The position numbers were made by a program, and so were the translations under genes. The notes beneath the pieces are model-generated. The model saw only the letters and a list, made by a program, of their open reading frames with translations. It was not told the DNA's origin and made no database searches. Shown here one piece after another: positions 23,879 to 32,158 of a DNA stretch of 52,231 nt. The DNA comes from Aeromicrobium sp. PE09-221 (GTDB lineage Bacteria > Actinomycetota > Actinomycetes > Propionibacteriales > Nocardioidaceae), in assembly GCF_002174305.1 (NCBI RefSeq), contig NZ_MIJB01000030.1:1-52231 (forward strand). Direction: 5' to 3'. Positions within the stretch are counted from its first letter, which is position 1; the number at the start of each line of letters is the position of its first letter.

Positions 23879-24727
23879 GTGACCTCCCGCACCCGATCGG
23901 ACCGGTGCCCCGGCGTTTTCCGGCCATGGATCGCCGACGACGGCGCGCTCGTCAGGCTCCGCTTGGCGGGCGCGCCGCTGCATCGTTTGCACGACCTCGT
24001 CGCGATCGCCGAGCGCTGGGGGGATGGAGCGCTGCACCTGACATCGCGAGCCAATCTGCAGATCCGCGGCGTGTCCCATGAGGACGGCTGCGTGCCTGCC
24101 GCCTTCGTCGAGGCGGTCACTGAGGCCGGTCTGCTGCCCTTCCCCGCACATGAGCTGATCCGCAATATCGAGATCTCGCCGATGTCCGGCCGCGCGGGTG
24201 GCCGCGCTGATGTGCGTCCCGTCGCCGCCGAGCTCGATCGACTGCTCTGCTCCGAGCACGCCCTCGCCGCACTTCCCGGGCGGTTCCTCTTCGTGCTCGA
24301 CGACGGACGCGGCGATGTCGCCTGGCGCCCGCTCGATCTCGGTCTCCTCGCGCTCGATGACGACAGCGTCCAGCTCAGGATCGGCGACGAGGGGTGGGGG
24401 CCGGTCGTGACCATCGGCGAGGCCGCCTCCGCCCTCGCCGAGCTCGCCCGCGACTTCATCGACGCCCGCGGCACCGGACCGGACGCTCCATGGCACGTCG
24501 ACGAGCTGGACCGCGCGCTCTGCCCGGGTGCGACCCGCGATCCGCGGACCCGGGTGTCGGCCGAGCCGTGGCCACCCGGCATCATCGAGCAGCACGACGG
24601 TCGCGTGGCGCGACACGTCCCGATCCCCGAGGGACGTCTCGACCGCACCGCCGCGCAGTCACTGCCCGATGAGGTCATCGTGACCCCGTGGCGCAGCGTG
24701 ATCGTCCCCGACCAGGAGCCGCAATGA
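23879..24727 (+). CDS. cobG: CobG-like precorrin-3B synthase, short, lacking C-terminal cluster motif
   Basis: The protein has 282 residues from GTG 23879. The N-terminus has RCPGVFRPWIADDGALVRLR and GALHLTSRANLQIRG, the nitrite/sulfite-reductase ferredoxin-like half-domain of CobG, followed by IRNIEISPMSG and LPGRFLFVLDDGRGDV. Known CobG proteins are longer (about 360 residues or more) and end with a cysteine motif for [4Fe-4S] and siroheme-type chemistry. Here the chain stops after VIVTPWRSVIVPD, where that motif would be expected, and only three scattered Cys are left. The stop overlaps cobH (ATGA), so there is no sign of a frameshift. CobG normally oxidises precorrin-3A with O2; activity here is uncertain. 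Confidence 0.8.
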   Translation: MTSRTRSDRCPGVFRPWIADDGALVRLRLAGAPLHRLHDLVAIAERWGDGALHLTSRANLQIRGVSHEDGCVPAAFVEAVTEAGLLPFPAHELIRNIEISPMSGRAGGRADVRPVAAELDRLLCSEHALAALPGRFLFVLDDGRGDVAWRPLDLGLLALDDDSVQLRIGDEGWGPVVTIGEAASALAELARDFIDARGTGPDAPWHVDELDRALCPGATRDPRTRVSAEPWPPGIIEQHDGRVARHVPIPEGRLDRTAAQSLPDEVIVTPWRSVIVPDQEPQ

Positions 24728-25383
24728 CTATCCGCCCGAGCCGGCACTACGACTACATCGACGACGGACCCGCCATCTACGTCGACTCCTTCGCCACGAT
24801 CCGCGCCGAGTCCGATCTGTCGCGCATCCCGGCGGATGCCGAGAAGGTCGCCGTGCGGATGATCCACGGCACAGGGCAGACGGATCTCACCCGCGATCTG
24901 GAGATCCACCCGCGCCTGATGACGGCCGCGCGCGGCGCGCTGCAGGCCGGCGCCCCCATCCTCACCGATGCGCACATGGTCGCCTCCGGCGTGACCCGGG
25001 CACGCCTCCCCCGGGACAACGAGGTGATCTGCCTGTTGCGCGATCCGGCGGTGCCCGACCTCGCGCGCAGCTTCGGCACGACCCGATCGGCGGCGGCGGT
25101 ATCGCTGTGGGAGCCGCATCTGGACGGCGCGGTCGTGGCCATCGGCAACGCCCCCACCGCCCTCTTCCACCTCCTGGAGATGCTCATCGACGGTGCCCCC
25201 CGCCCGGCGGCGATCGTCGGTGTGCCCGTGGGCTTCATCGGGGCGGCGGAATCCAAGCAGGCGCTATCGAGCCTCGCGGACGATCACGGCATCGACATCC
25301 CCTATGTGACGGTGCACGGCCGCCGGGGCGGATCGGCCATGGCCGCCTCCGCCCTCAACGCCCTCGCCCAGGAGCGCGAATGA
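24724..25383 (+). CDS. cobH: Precorrin-8X methylmutase CobH
   Basis: The protein has 219 residues. The family motifs RMIHGTGQTDL (with the catalytic His), ILTDAHMVASGVTR, AIGNAPTALFHLLEM and IVGVPVGFIGAAESKQAL are complete. CobH moves the C-11 methyl group to C-12, giving hydrogenobyrinate. It is coupled by ATGA at both ends to cobG and cobIJ. Confidence 0.96.
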   Translation: MTIRPSRHYDYIDDGPAIYVDSFATIRAESDLSRIPADAEKVAVRMIHGTGQTDLTRDLEIHPRLMTAARGALQAGAPILTDAHMVASGVTRARLPRDNEVICLLRDPAVPDLARSFGTTRSAAAVSLWEPHLDGAVVAIGNAPTALFHLLEMLIDGAPRPAAIVGVPVGFIGAAESKQALSSLADDHGIDIPYVTVHGRRGGSAMAASALNALAQERE

Positions 25384-26879
25384 GCGCCGGGCGACTGTGG
25401 GGGGTCGGTCTCGGACCAGGCGACCCCGAACTGATCACCCGCAAGGCGGCCCGGCTCATCGCGTCCGCCGATGTCGTCGCCTATCACCAGGGGCCGGGCA
25501 AGCGCTCCAATGCTCGCCGGATCGCCGATCAGCTGATCTCCCCCGGAGTCGCCGAGGAGGTGCTCGAATACCCGGTCACCACGGGCACCACGCAGCACCC
25601 CGGCGGCTATGCCGGTGCGATGGCCGATTTCTATGAGGAGTGCGCGTCACGGCTCGCCGCACATCTGGAAGCCGGACGCGATGTCGTCGTACTCGCCGAG
25701 GGTGATCCGCTGTTCTACGGCTCCTATATGTACGTCCACGATCGGCTCTCGGATCGCTACGTGACCGAGGTGGTCCCCGGCGTGCCGGCCTTCGCCGCCG
25801 CGACCGCGCTCGCCGCCACCCCCCTGGTGCGACAGACCGATGTGCTCACCGTCCTCCCGGGCACCCTCCCCACCCCGGAGCTCGCCCGTCGGCTGGCCGA
25901 TACCGATGGCGCGATCATCATGAAGCTCGGACGCACCTTCGGATCGGTGGTCGAGGCGCTGCGCCAGGCCGGCCGGCTCGACGACGCCCTCTACGTCGAG
26001 CGCGCGTCGATGCCCGAGCAGCGGTGGCTGCCGGTGCGGGATGTCGACCCGGCGGCTGTGCCCTATTTCTCGCTCATCGTCGTGCCCGGGGACTCGGTGG
26101 GTGCCCGATACGATGCGCCGACGCCAGTCGATGTCTCCTCCGCCCCGGAGGCCGAGCTGCTCGTCGTCGGCTTGGGCCCGGGACCGGACCGGTGGATCAC
26201 CGCCGAGGTGACGGCCGCCCTGGCCGAGGTCGACCACGTGGTCGGCTACGGACCCTATGTCGAGCGGGTTCCCCAACGCGAGGGACTCACGCGTCATGTC
26301 TCCGGCAACACCGTCGAGGTCGACCGGGCCCGGCTGGCCCTGGATCTGGCGGCCCGTGGCGAGCGGGTGGCCGTCGTGTCCGGCGGCGATGCGGGGGTCT
26401 TCGGCATGGCCTCGGCGGTCTTCGAGGCGGCCGAGGATCCCGCCTACGCGGCCGTCCCGATTCGTATTCTGCCCGGCGTCTCGGCCGTGCAGGCCGTCGC
26501 GGCCAAGGCCGGCGCGCCGGTGGGCGCGGACTTCGCGGTCGTCAGCCTCTCCGATCGCCTCAAGCCGTGGGAGGTCGTGGCCGGACGTCTCGACCACATC
26601 GCCCAGGCCGACCTCGTGCTCGCGGTCTACAACCCGGCCTCGCGGTCGCGCACGACACAGGTGAGCGAGTTGCGCGACATCATGCTGCGGCACCGCGCGC
26701 CGGAGACGGTGGTCGTGGTGGGTCGCGATATCGGCCGGGCCGAGGAGTCGCTGACCGTGACCACCCTCGGCGAGTTCGACCCCACGGCGATCGACATGAA
26801 GTGCCTCGTCATCGTCGGCGCCTCCAGCACCCGCGTCACCCAGGCCGGTCAGGTCTGGTCTCCCCGCTTCGTCCGCTGA
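25380..26879 (+). CDS. cobIJ: CobI-CobJ fusion: precorrin-2 C20- and precorrin-3B C17-methyltransferase
   Basis: The protein has 499 residues with two tetrapyrrole-methylase domains. CobI is about 1-245 (LWGVGLGPGDPELITRKAARL; LAEGDPLFYGSYMYVHDRL; IMKLGR). CobJ is about 255-499 (LLVVGLGPGPDRWITAEV; VVSGGDAGVFGMASAVFE; AVYNPASRSRTTQVSEL). The fusion is seen in other actinobacteria. CobI methylates C-20 and CobJ contracts the ring while methylating C-17, so the two flank the CobG step. Start ATG 25380 overlaps the cobH stop. Confidence 0.95.
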   Translation: MSAGRLWGVGLGPGDPELITRKAARLIASADVVAYHQGPGKRSNARRIADQLISPGVAEEVLEYPVTTGTTQHPGGYAGAMADFYEECASRLAAHLEAGRDVVVLAEGDPLFYGSYMYVHDRLSDRYVTEVVPGVPAFAAATALAATPLVRQTDVLTVLPGTLPTPELARRLADTDGAIIMKLGRTFGSVVEALRQAGRLDDALYVERASMPEQRWLPVRDVDPAAVPYFSLIVVPGDSVGARYDAPTPVDVSSAPEAELLVVGLGPGPDRWITAEVTAALAEVDHVVGYGPYVERVPQREGLTRHVSGNTVEVDRARLALDLAARGERVAVVSGGDAGVFGMASAVFEAAEDPAYAAVPIRILPGVSAVQAVAAKAGAPVGADFAVVSLSDRLKPWEVVAGRLDHIAQADLVLAVYNPASRSRTTQVSELRDIMLRHRAPETVVVVGRDIGRAEESLTVTTLGEFDPTAIDMKCLVIVGASSTRVTQAGQVWSPRFVR

Positions 26880-26888
26880 CGCGGGCTG

Positions 26889-27119
26889 TCAGAAATCCCC
26901 GGCGAGACACTCACCCGGCTGCCCCGTGATCTCGGCGATCAGGTCGAAGTCCTGATCGAGGTGGAGAACGGTCAGCCCGGAGCGCTCGGCGATGGCGGCG
27001 ATCAGGAGGTCCGGGATCTTCGCCGCCCGGTGATGACCCCGCCCGGCCAACAATCCCTGGACCTCGATCGCACGTTCTTCCATCGCCACCGTCACCGACT
27101 CGAGACGCAGCTTGGACAC
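26889..27119 (-). pseudogene. C-terminal remnant of a PIN-domain (VapC-like) toxin
   Basis: The 76 visible residues ([49 protein letters not shown]) match the C-terminal half of VapC toxins, including the late conserved Asp residues. The N-terminal half, with the first catalytic Asp (usually within the first ten residues), is missing upstream; the sequence beyond 27119 encodes nothing similar, and no VapB antitoxin is seen. It is read as a decayed toxin-antitoxin locus. GTG 27119 could start a short product. Confidence 0.65.
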
Positions 27120-27205
27120 TGGTGGTCGCCTGATGACCGTGGACCAGTCAGCCCCAGCCGCCGTTGGGGTTGATGACGTGTCGCGTCACGCGAGGGAACC
27201 CGCGG

Positions 27206-27958
27206 TCAGCGACGTTTGAGGGAACGATCGCGGGACACGGCGTAGAGGAAGGACTCGCCGTCGCCATGGCGGGCCAGGGCGGGTCCGACGAGGATGACGG
27301 CCGCCTGCCGCACCCCCGCCGACGCCACCTGATCGCCGATATCGGCCAGCGTCCCGCGCAGCACCAGTTCATCGGGCTGGCTCGCGCGGAAGACCACGAC
27401 CACCGGGCACGCCGGACCGTAGTGGGGCGCCAGCTTCTCGGCCAGCTCGCCCGTGCGCGTGATCGCGAGATGCAGCACCAGCGTGGCGCCGGTGGCGGCG
27501 AAGTTCTCCAGGGCCTCACTCTCGGGCATCGCGGTCGATCGTGCCTGAGCACGCGTCAGGACCACCGACTGGACGAGCTCGGGCACCGTCAGCTCAGCCC
27601 CGACGAGGGCGGCGGCCGCCGCATAGGCCGGAACACCGGGGGTGACATCCCACGGCACCCCCTGCGCATCGAGGCGACGGGTCTGCTCGGCCAGCGCCGA
27701 GTACACCGAGGGATCCCCGGAGCACAGCCGCACCACGTTGAGGCCCGCACCGTACGCGGCGACGATCTGCTCGATGATCCGGTCGAGGTCGAGATCCTGG
27801 GTGTCGACGAGGCGAGCGTCCTCACGGCAGTGTTCCAGCACCGCGTCGAGATAGGTGCCGGCGTAGAGGCATACATCGGCCTCGGCCAACAGACGCGCGG
27901 CACGGACGGTGAGGAGGTCCGCCGCGCCCGGCCCAGCCCCGACGAAGTGGACCGTCAC
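27206..27958 (-). CDS. cobM: Precorrin-4 C11-methyltransferase CobM
   Basis: The protein has 250 residues of tetrapyrrole-methylase fold: HFVGAGPGAADLLTVRAARLL, LCSGDPSVYSALAEQTRRL, DVTPGVPAYAAAAALVG and LVLHLAITR are all diagnostic of CobM. It methylates C-11 of precorrin-4. GTG 27958 overlaps the cobL stop (GTGA), which settles the start; a longer frame inside cobL is rejected. Confidence 0.95.
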   Translation of the reverse strand: MTVHFVGAGPGAADLLTVRAARLLAEADVCLYAGTYLDAVLEHCREDARLVDTQDLDLDRIIEQIVAAYGAGLNVVRLCSGDPSVYSALAEQTRRLDAQGVPWDVTPGVPAYAAAAALVGAELTVPELVQSVVLTRAQARSTAMPESEALENFAATGATLVLHLAITRTGELAEKLAPHYGPACPVVVVFRASQPDELVLRGTLADIGDQVASAGVRQAAVILVGPALARHGDGESFLYAVSRDRSLKRR

Positions 27959-29157
27959 CGCTTGATCGCCGACCACTGGGTGACGGCACGCGCCGGGGTC
28001 CATCCGGTGAAGCCGCCGATCGGCTCGGCGTGCTCGATGCTGATCCGGGTCAGCTCACCACCCTCGTGACGACCGTGCCACGAGGCGAGCAGCGACTCGG
28101 TCTCCAGCGTGACCCCGTGCGCCACGAACCGGCCGGCCGGCACCAACGCCTCCCACGCCGCATCGAGCACGCCCTCACGCGTCGCGCCTCCCCCGACGAA
28201 GACCGCATCCGGCCGCGGGAGATCGGCGAGCGCCTCCGGGGCGGTGCCTTCGACGATCTCGAGCTCGGGCACGCCGAGACGCTCGGCATTGCGGCGGATC
28301 CGCGCAGCGCGCTCGGGGTGACGCTCGATCGCCACCGCACGGTTGCGGGGATGGGCGCGCATCCACTCGATCACGACGGACCCGGCTCCCGCGCCGACAT
28401 CCCACAGCAGCTCCCCGGCGCGGGGCGCCAGCCGGGCGAGGGCGCTGGCCCGCACATCGCGCTTGGTGAGCTGACCGTCATTCTCGAAGGCGTCGTCGTC
28501 GAGGCCAGCGGTGCGCGACCACCACGGCCCCGGCCCGTCGCACTCGATCGCGAGCACGGTCAGCGGAGGCGTCTTGCCGTGCCACATCCGGGCGAGGGCG
28601 TCGCGCCGGGACTCATCGGCGGATCCGAGATCGGACAGCGCGGTGATGCGGCTCTCGCCGAAGCCGGCGGCGGTGAGGATGGCCGCGACGTGGGTGGCGG
28701 TGGTGGAGTCGGAGACCAGGACGAGGAGGCGGGCACCGGGCTCCAGATGGCGCAGCAGCCGGTAGGCATCGCGGCCGACCAGGCTCACCCAGGAGGTGCT
28801 CTCGGCCGACCAACGCATCGCCGCGCGCGCCAGGGTGACCGAGGAGACGGCCGGTTGCACGTCCTCGATCGCCTCGGGGCCGAGCACGTCGAGGAGCGTC
28901 GAGCCGATCCCCGACAAGAAAGGATCGCCTGAGGCGAGCACCACCGTGGCGCGCGAGGACAGTTCATCAGCCCAGGACCCGAGGCCCGCACGCAGCGGCG
29001 AGGGAAGCTCGCGCTGCTCGGCCCCGATACTCGACGGCAGGAGCCCGAGCTGGCGCGAGCTGCCGATCACCAGATCGGCTCGCTCCAGTGCGGCACGCGC
29101 CCTCGGCGCCAGCCCGTCCCATCCGTCGGCTCCGATCCCGACCACGGTCACAGTCAT
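27955..29157 (-). CDS. cobL: Precorrin-6B C5,15-methyltransferase/decarboxylase CobL
   Basis: The protein has 400 residues. The N-terminal half is a CbiE-like methylase (VTVVGIGADGWDGLAPRARA; VVLASGDPFLSGIGSTL). The C-terminal half is CbiT-like with the SAM motif LLWDVGAGAGSVVIEWMRA. CobL methylates C-5 and C-15 and decarboxylates the C-12 acetate. ATG 29157 has no ribosome site, but a TACAGT -10 lies 7 bases upstream, so it is probably leaderless. An upstream in-frame extension is rejected. Confidence 0.95.
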   Translation of the reverse strand: MTVTVVGIGADGWDGLAPRARAALERADLVIGSSRQLGLLPSSIGAEQRELPSPLRAGLGSWADELSSRATVVLASGDPFLSGIGSTLLDVLGPEAIEDVQPAVSSVTLARAAMRWSAESTSWVSLVGRDAYRLLRHLEPGARLLVLVSDSTTATHVAAILTAAGFGESRITALSDLGSADESRRDALARMWHGKTPPLTVLAIECDGPGPWWSRTAGLDDDAFENDGQLTKRDVRASALARLAPRAGELLWDVGAGAGSVVIEWMRAHPRNRAVAIERHPERAARIRRNAERLGVPELEIVEGTAPEALADLPRPDAVFVGGGATREGVLDAAWEALVPAGRFVAHGVTLETESLLASWHGRHEGGELTRISIEHAEPIGGFTGWTPARAVTQWSAIKR

Positions 29158-29164
29158 GGCCGCC

Positions 29165-29170
29165 ACTGTA
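29165..29170 (-). promoter_or_regulatory. Leaderless -10 box of cobL
   Basis: TACAGT on the minus strand is followed by GGCGGCC and ATG, spacing 7. A leaderless cobL mRNA would leave no room for a cobalamin riboswitch, unlike cobN and the divergent chelatase gene. Confidence 0.55.
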
Positions 29171-29219
29171 ACGAGGACGCGCAGAGTCCTCGGCCCGTGG
29201 CGGCGCGAACACGGGTAGG

Positions 29220-29331
29220 GATGATGATGCCTTCCGGTCGCCATAGCCGCCGCGACGCATCATCATCGGTGCGGACTGAGACGGATGATGATGCCTTCGG
29301 GTCGTCATGGCGACCGCAATGCATCATCATC
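29220..29331. repeat. Tandem pair of palindromes, family F
   Basis: Two 48-base units (29220-29267 and 29284-29331, period 64) each begin with GATGATGATGC and end with GCATCATCATC. They lie between the cobL promoter and the promoter of the chelatase leader, in a divergent intergenic region. Unit interiors share GGTCG-CAT-GC with compensating differences. Confidence 0.8.
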
Positions 29332-29373
29332 GGTCCGCACCCGCCTCACCCCGGGAGCGACTGAGGGATCGGC

Positions 29374-29379
29374 TACGCT
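29374..29379 (+). promoter_or_regulatory. -10 element of the chelatase riboswitch leader
   Basis: TACGCT fits TANNNT and lies about 12 bases before the first paired element of the aptamer. No clear -35 is seen. It is the same hexamer, in the same position relative to the aptamer, as for cobN. Confidence 0.5.
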
Positions 29380-29390
29380 GGCGCACGCAG

Positions 29391-29497
29391 CCCGAGGTGC
29401 CTCCATGGGAGGAGAATCTGGGAATCCGGTGCAAGTCCGGAACAGGGCCCGCTGCGGTGACCCGTCGAAGGGCGGGAAGTCCGAAGACCGGCCTCGT
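29391..29497 (+). ncRNA. Cobalamin riboswitch upstream of the cobaltochelatase subunit
   Basis: The sequence has the classical order: GAGGTGCCTCC, GGGAATCCGGTGCAAGTCC, GGAACAGGGCCCGCTGCGGTG, then GGGAAGTCCGAAGACC and GGCCTC closing with the 5' GAGG. It matches the cobalamin aptamer and lies on the coding strand 60 bases before the gene. Confidence 0.92.
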
Positions 29498-29504
29498 GCT
29501 GCGG

Positions 29505-29524
29505 GGCGACGCGACCGCGTCGCC
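29505..29524 (+). other. GC-rich hairpin after the aptamer
   Basis: GGCGACGC-GACC-GCGTCGCC is a perfect 8-base stem with a 4-base loop, between the aptamer and the ribosome site GCGGGAG. It is a likely expression platform; there is no T tract for an intrinsic terminator. Confidence 0.5.
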
Positions 29525-29556
29525 GACCCGAATGGCACGACGAGCGGGAGCCCCAC

Positions 29557-31542
29557 ATGCCAGCACGTTTTCCTTTCTGTGCCGTCGCCGGAGCCGACGA
29601 CATGGCACTCGCCCTCACCCTCGCCGCGATCGCCCCGGACCTCGGTGGCGTCCTCGTGCGAGGTGAGAAGGGCACGGCCAAGTCCACGATGGTCCGCGCC
29701 CTCGCCGATGTCCTGCCGCCGATCGAGGTGGTCAGCGGAGACCGGTTCAGCAGCGATCCGCGCGATCCCTCGAGCCCGGACGGCCCCTTCGGCCCCGATC
29801 CGGCCACCGAGGAGCGACCCGTGCGGCTGGTCGAACTGCCCGTCGGCGCGACGGATGACCGTGTCCTCGGTTCGCTGCACCTGCACACCGCGCTCGCCGA
29901 GGGCCGCGCCGAGTTCGAGCCCGGCCTGCTGGCCAAGGCACACCGCGGCATCCTCTACGTCGACGAGGTCAATCTCCTGCACGACCATCTCGTCGACCTG
30001 CTGCTCGACGCCGCCGCGATGGGGCGGGCCACGGTGGAGCGCGACGGCATGTCGGTCGAGTACGCGGCGCGCTTCGTCCTCGTCGGCACGATGAACCCCG
30101 AAGAGGGCGAGCTGCGGCCGCAGCTGCTGGACCGGTTCGGCCTGACCGTCGACGTCGCCGCTCCCCGCGACCCCGAGCTGCGTGCCGAGATCGTCCGCCG
30201 CCGGCTGGCCTTCGACGCCGACCCCGAGGGCTTCGCGGCACGCTACGCCGACGACGAGCAGGAGCTGCGCGAGCGCATCACCACCGCGCAGAAGCTGTTG
30301 CTGGAGGTTGAGCTGACCGATGCCGTGCTCACCCGCATCGCCGAGATCTGCGCCGCCTTCGACGTGGACGGCATGCGCGCGGACATCGTCACCGCCAAGG
30401 CCGCCGCCGCGCACGCCGCCTGGCAGGGGCGCACCGCGATCGACCGCGACGACATCGCCGTCGCAGCACGCCTCGCGCTGCCCCACCGACGGCGACGCAA
30501 TCCCTTCGACGCCCCCGGCATCGACGAGCAGGAGCTCGAGGACCTGCTCGGTGACGACGAGCCGGACGATCCGCAGGGCCCCGATGACGACACCGATCCC
30601 GACGGGGGCGGAGGCGGTGCCCCCGATCCCGGCCAGCCCGATGACGGCCCGGGTGAGGATGCCGCCGCTCCCCCGCCGCCGAACGGCGCGGGCGACGAGC
30701 AGGCCCCCGCGCCCACCTCCCAGGTACGCGCCGGGGAGGCTCAGCGCACCAAGACCTTCCGCGTCGCCGGCGTGGGCCGTGGCCAGGCCGGCCGCCGTTC
30801 CCGCGCCATCACCGACACCGGCCGTCGCATCGGCGCCTCCCCGGCTGCCGATGGCGGAGCCGTCGACCTCGGCGCCACCATCCGAGCGGCCATCCCCCAC
30901 CAGGGCGTCCGCGGACGCACCGCGGGGCCGCTACGTCTCGCAGGTGACGACCTGCGCGTCGCCGTGAAGGAGGGGCGCGAAAGCAATCTCGTGTTGCTGT
31001 GCGTCGATGCCTCCGGGTCGATGGCCGCCCGCAAGCGGATGGCCCAGGTCAAGACCGCCGTCGTCTCGCTGCTGCTCGACGCGTACCAGCGCCGCGACAA
31101 GGTCGCGCTCGTCACCTTCCGCGGCGACCGCGGCGAGCTCGTGCTGCCGCCGACCGGCTCGGTCGACGTGGCCAAGGCCCGCCTCGACGACGTCCCGGCG
31201 GGCGGTCGGACCCCGCTGGCCGAGGGCCTGACCCAGGCCGCCGACGTGATCCGCCGCGAGCGGCTCCGCGACCCGAGGCGGCGTCCGCTGCTCGTGGTCG
31301 TGACCGACGGCAGGGCCACGCACGGCAGTGATGCCATCGCCCGTGCGCGTCGTGTGGCACAGCACCTCGCCGCCTCGGATGTCCACGCCCTCGTCGTGGA
31401 CTGTGAGACCGGCCGCTTCACCCTCGGTCTCGCCCGCGAGCTCGCCGGGCACCTCGGTGCCGACTACGTCCCCCTCGGCGAGGTGACGGCCGACGGCCTC
31501 ACCTCGGCGATCTCCGCCCATCTGCCCGAGAAGGCGGCCTGA
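29557..31542 (+). CDS. ChlI/ChlD-type magnesium/cobaltochelatase ATPase subunit
   Basis: The protein has 661 residues. An AAA+ domain carries Walker A GEKGTAKST (36-44) and Walker B LYVDEVNLL (about 133-141). An acidic, Pro/Gly-rich linker spans about 325-400. A von Willebrand A domain carries the metal-site motif DASGS at about 484. It thus joins ChlI- and ChlD-type parts. In actinobacteria such proteins pair with CobN in place of separate CobS and CobT chelatase subunits. Ribosome site GGGAG precedes ATG 29557, and cobO follows by 1 base. Confidence 0.9.
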   Translation: MPARFPFCAVAGADDMALALTLAAIAPDLGGVLVRGEKGTAKSTMVRALADVLPPIEVVSGDRFSSDPRDPSSPDGPFGPDPATEERPVRLVELPVGATDDRVLGSLHLHTALAEGRAEFEPGLLAKAHRGILYVDEVNLLHDHLVDLLLDAAAMGRATVERDGMSVEYAARFVLVGTMNPEEGELRPQLLDRFGLTVDVAAPRDPELRAEIVRRRLAFDADPEGFAARYADDEQELRERITTAQKLLLEVELTDAVLTRIAEICAAFDVDGMRADIVTAKAAAAHAAWQGRTAIDRDDIAVAARLALPHRRRRNPFDAPGIDEQELEDLLGDDEPDDPQGPDDDTDPDGGGGGAPDPGQPDDGPGEDAAAPPPPNGAGDEQAPAPTSQVRAGEAQRTKTFRVAGVGRGQAGRRSRAITDTGRRIGASPAADGGAVDLGATIRAAIPHQGVRGRTAGPLRLAGDDLRVAVKEGRESNLVLLCVDASGSMAARKRMAQVKTAVVSLLLDAYQRRDKVALVTFRGDRGELVLPPTGSVDVAKARLDDVPAGGRTPLAEGLTQAADVIRRERLRDPRRRPLLVVVTDGRATHGSDAIARARRVAQHLAASDVHALVVDCETGRFTLGLARELAGHLGADYVPLGEVTADGLTSAISAHLPEKAA

Positions 31543-31543
31543 C

Positions 31544-32158
31544 ATGCCCCAAGGACAGCCGCTCGTCGTGCCCGATGACGGGCTCACCACACGCCAGCGC
31601 CGCAATCGCCCGCTGCTGATCGTCAACACCGGCCCGGGCAAGGGCAAGTCGACGGCGGCCTTCGGTCTCGGCATGCGGGCGTGGAACCAGAGCTGGCGCA
31701 TCGGCGTCTTCCAATTCGTCAAGTCCGCGAAGTGGCGTGTCGGTGAGCAGAGCGTCCTCGAGACCCTCGACGAGGTGCACCGCGAGACCGGCAAGGGCGG
31801 TCCGGTCGAGTGGCACAAGATGGGCTCGGGCTGGTCCTGGTCCCGCAAGCAGGGCACCGAGGACGATCACGCCGCCGACGCCGCGGAGGGCTGGGCCGAG
31901 ATCGCGCGGCGGCTCGAACGCGAGGAACACGACCTCTACATCCTCGACGAGTTCACCTATCCGCTGAAGTGGGGATGGGTCGACGTCGACGAGGTGGTGG
32001 AGACCCTGCGGAACCGGCCCGGCCGTCAGCACGTCGTCATCACCGGACGCGATGCCGACCCGCGGCTGATCGAGGCCGCCGATCTGGTGACCGAGATGGC
32101 CAAGGTCAAGCACCCGATGGATGTCGGGCAGAAGGGCCAGCGGGGCATCGAATGGTGA
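31544..32158 (+). CDS. cobO: Cob(I)yrinic acid a,c-diamide adenosyltransferase CobO
   Basis: The protein has 204 residues. The P-loop variant NTGPGKGKSTAAFG (residues 28-41), GVFQFVKSAKWRVGE and LYILDEFTYPLKWGW are characteristic of the CobO/BtuR/CobA-type corrinoid adenosyltransferase. It places the 5'-deoxyadenosyl group on cobalt using ATP. It starts 1 base after the chelatase stop. Confidence 0.95.
   Translation: MPQGQPLVVPDDGLTTRQRRNRPLLIVNTGPGKGKSTAAFGLGMRAWNQSWRIGVFQFVKSAKWRVGEQSVLETLDEVHRETGKGGPVEWHKMGSGWSWSRKQGTEDDHAADAAEGWAEIARRLEREEHDLYILDEFTYPLKWGWVDVDEVVETLRNRPGRQHVVITGRDADPRLIEAADLVTEMAKVKHPMDVGQKGQRGIEW

Noticed and set aside
24680..24760. Possibility that the short CobG is due to a frameshift or early stop with the rest in another frame
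   Set aside because: The following bases encode the start of a complete CobH in the overlapping frame; no cysteine motif appears in any frame nearby.
31810..32151. Extension of the CobB-CobC frame upstream to 31810
   Set aside because: That segment lies inside cobO in another frame and encodes no CobB-like sequence; ATG 32152 starts directly before the CobB P-loop region.
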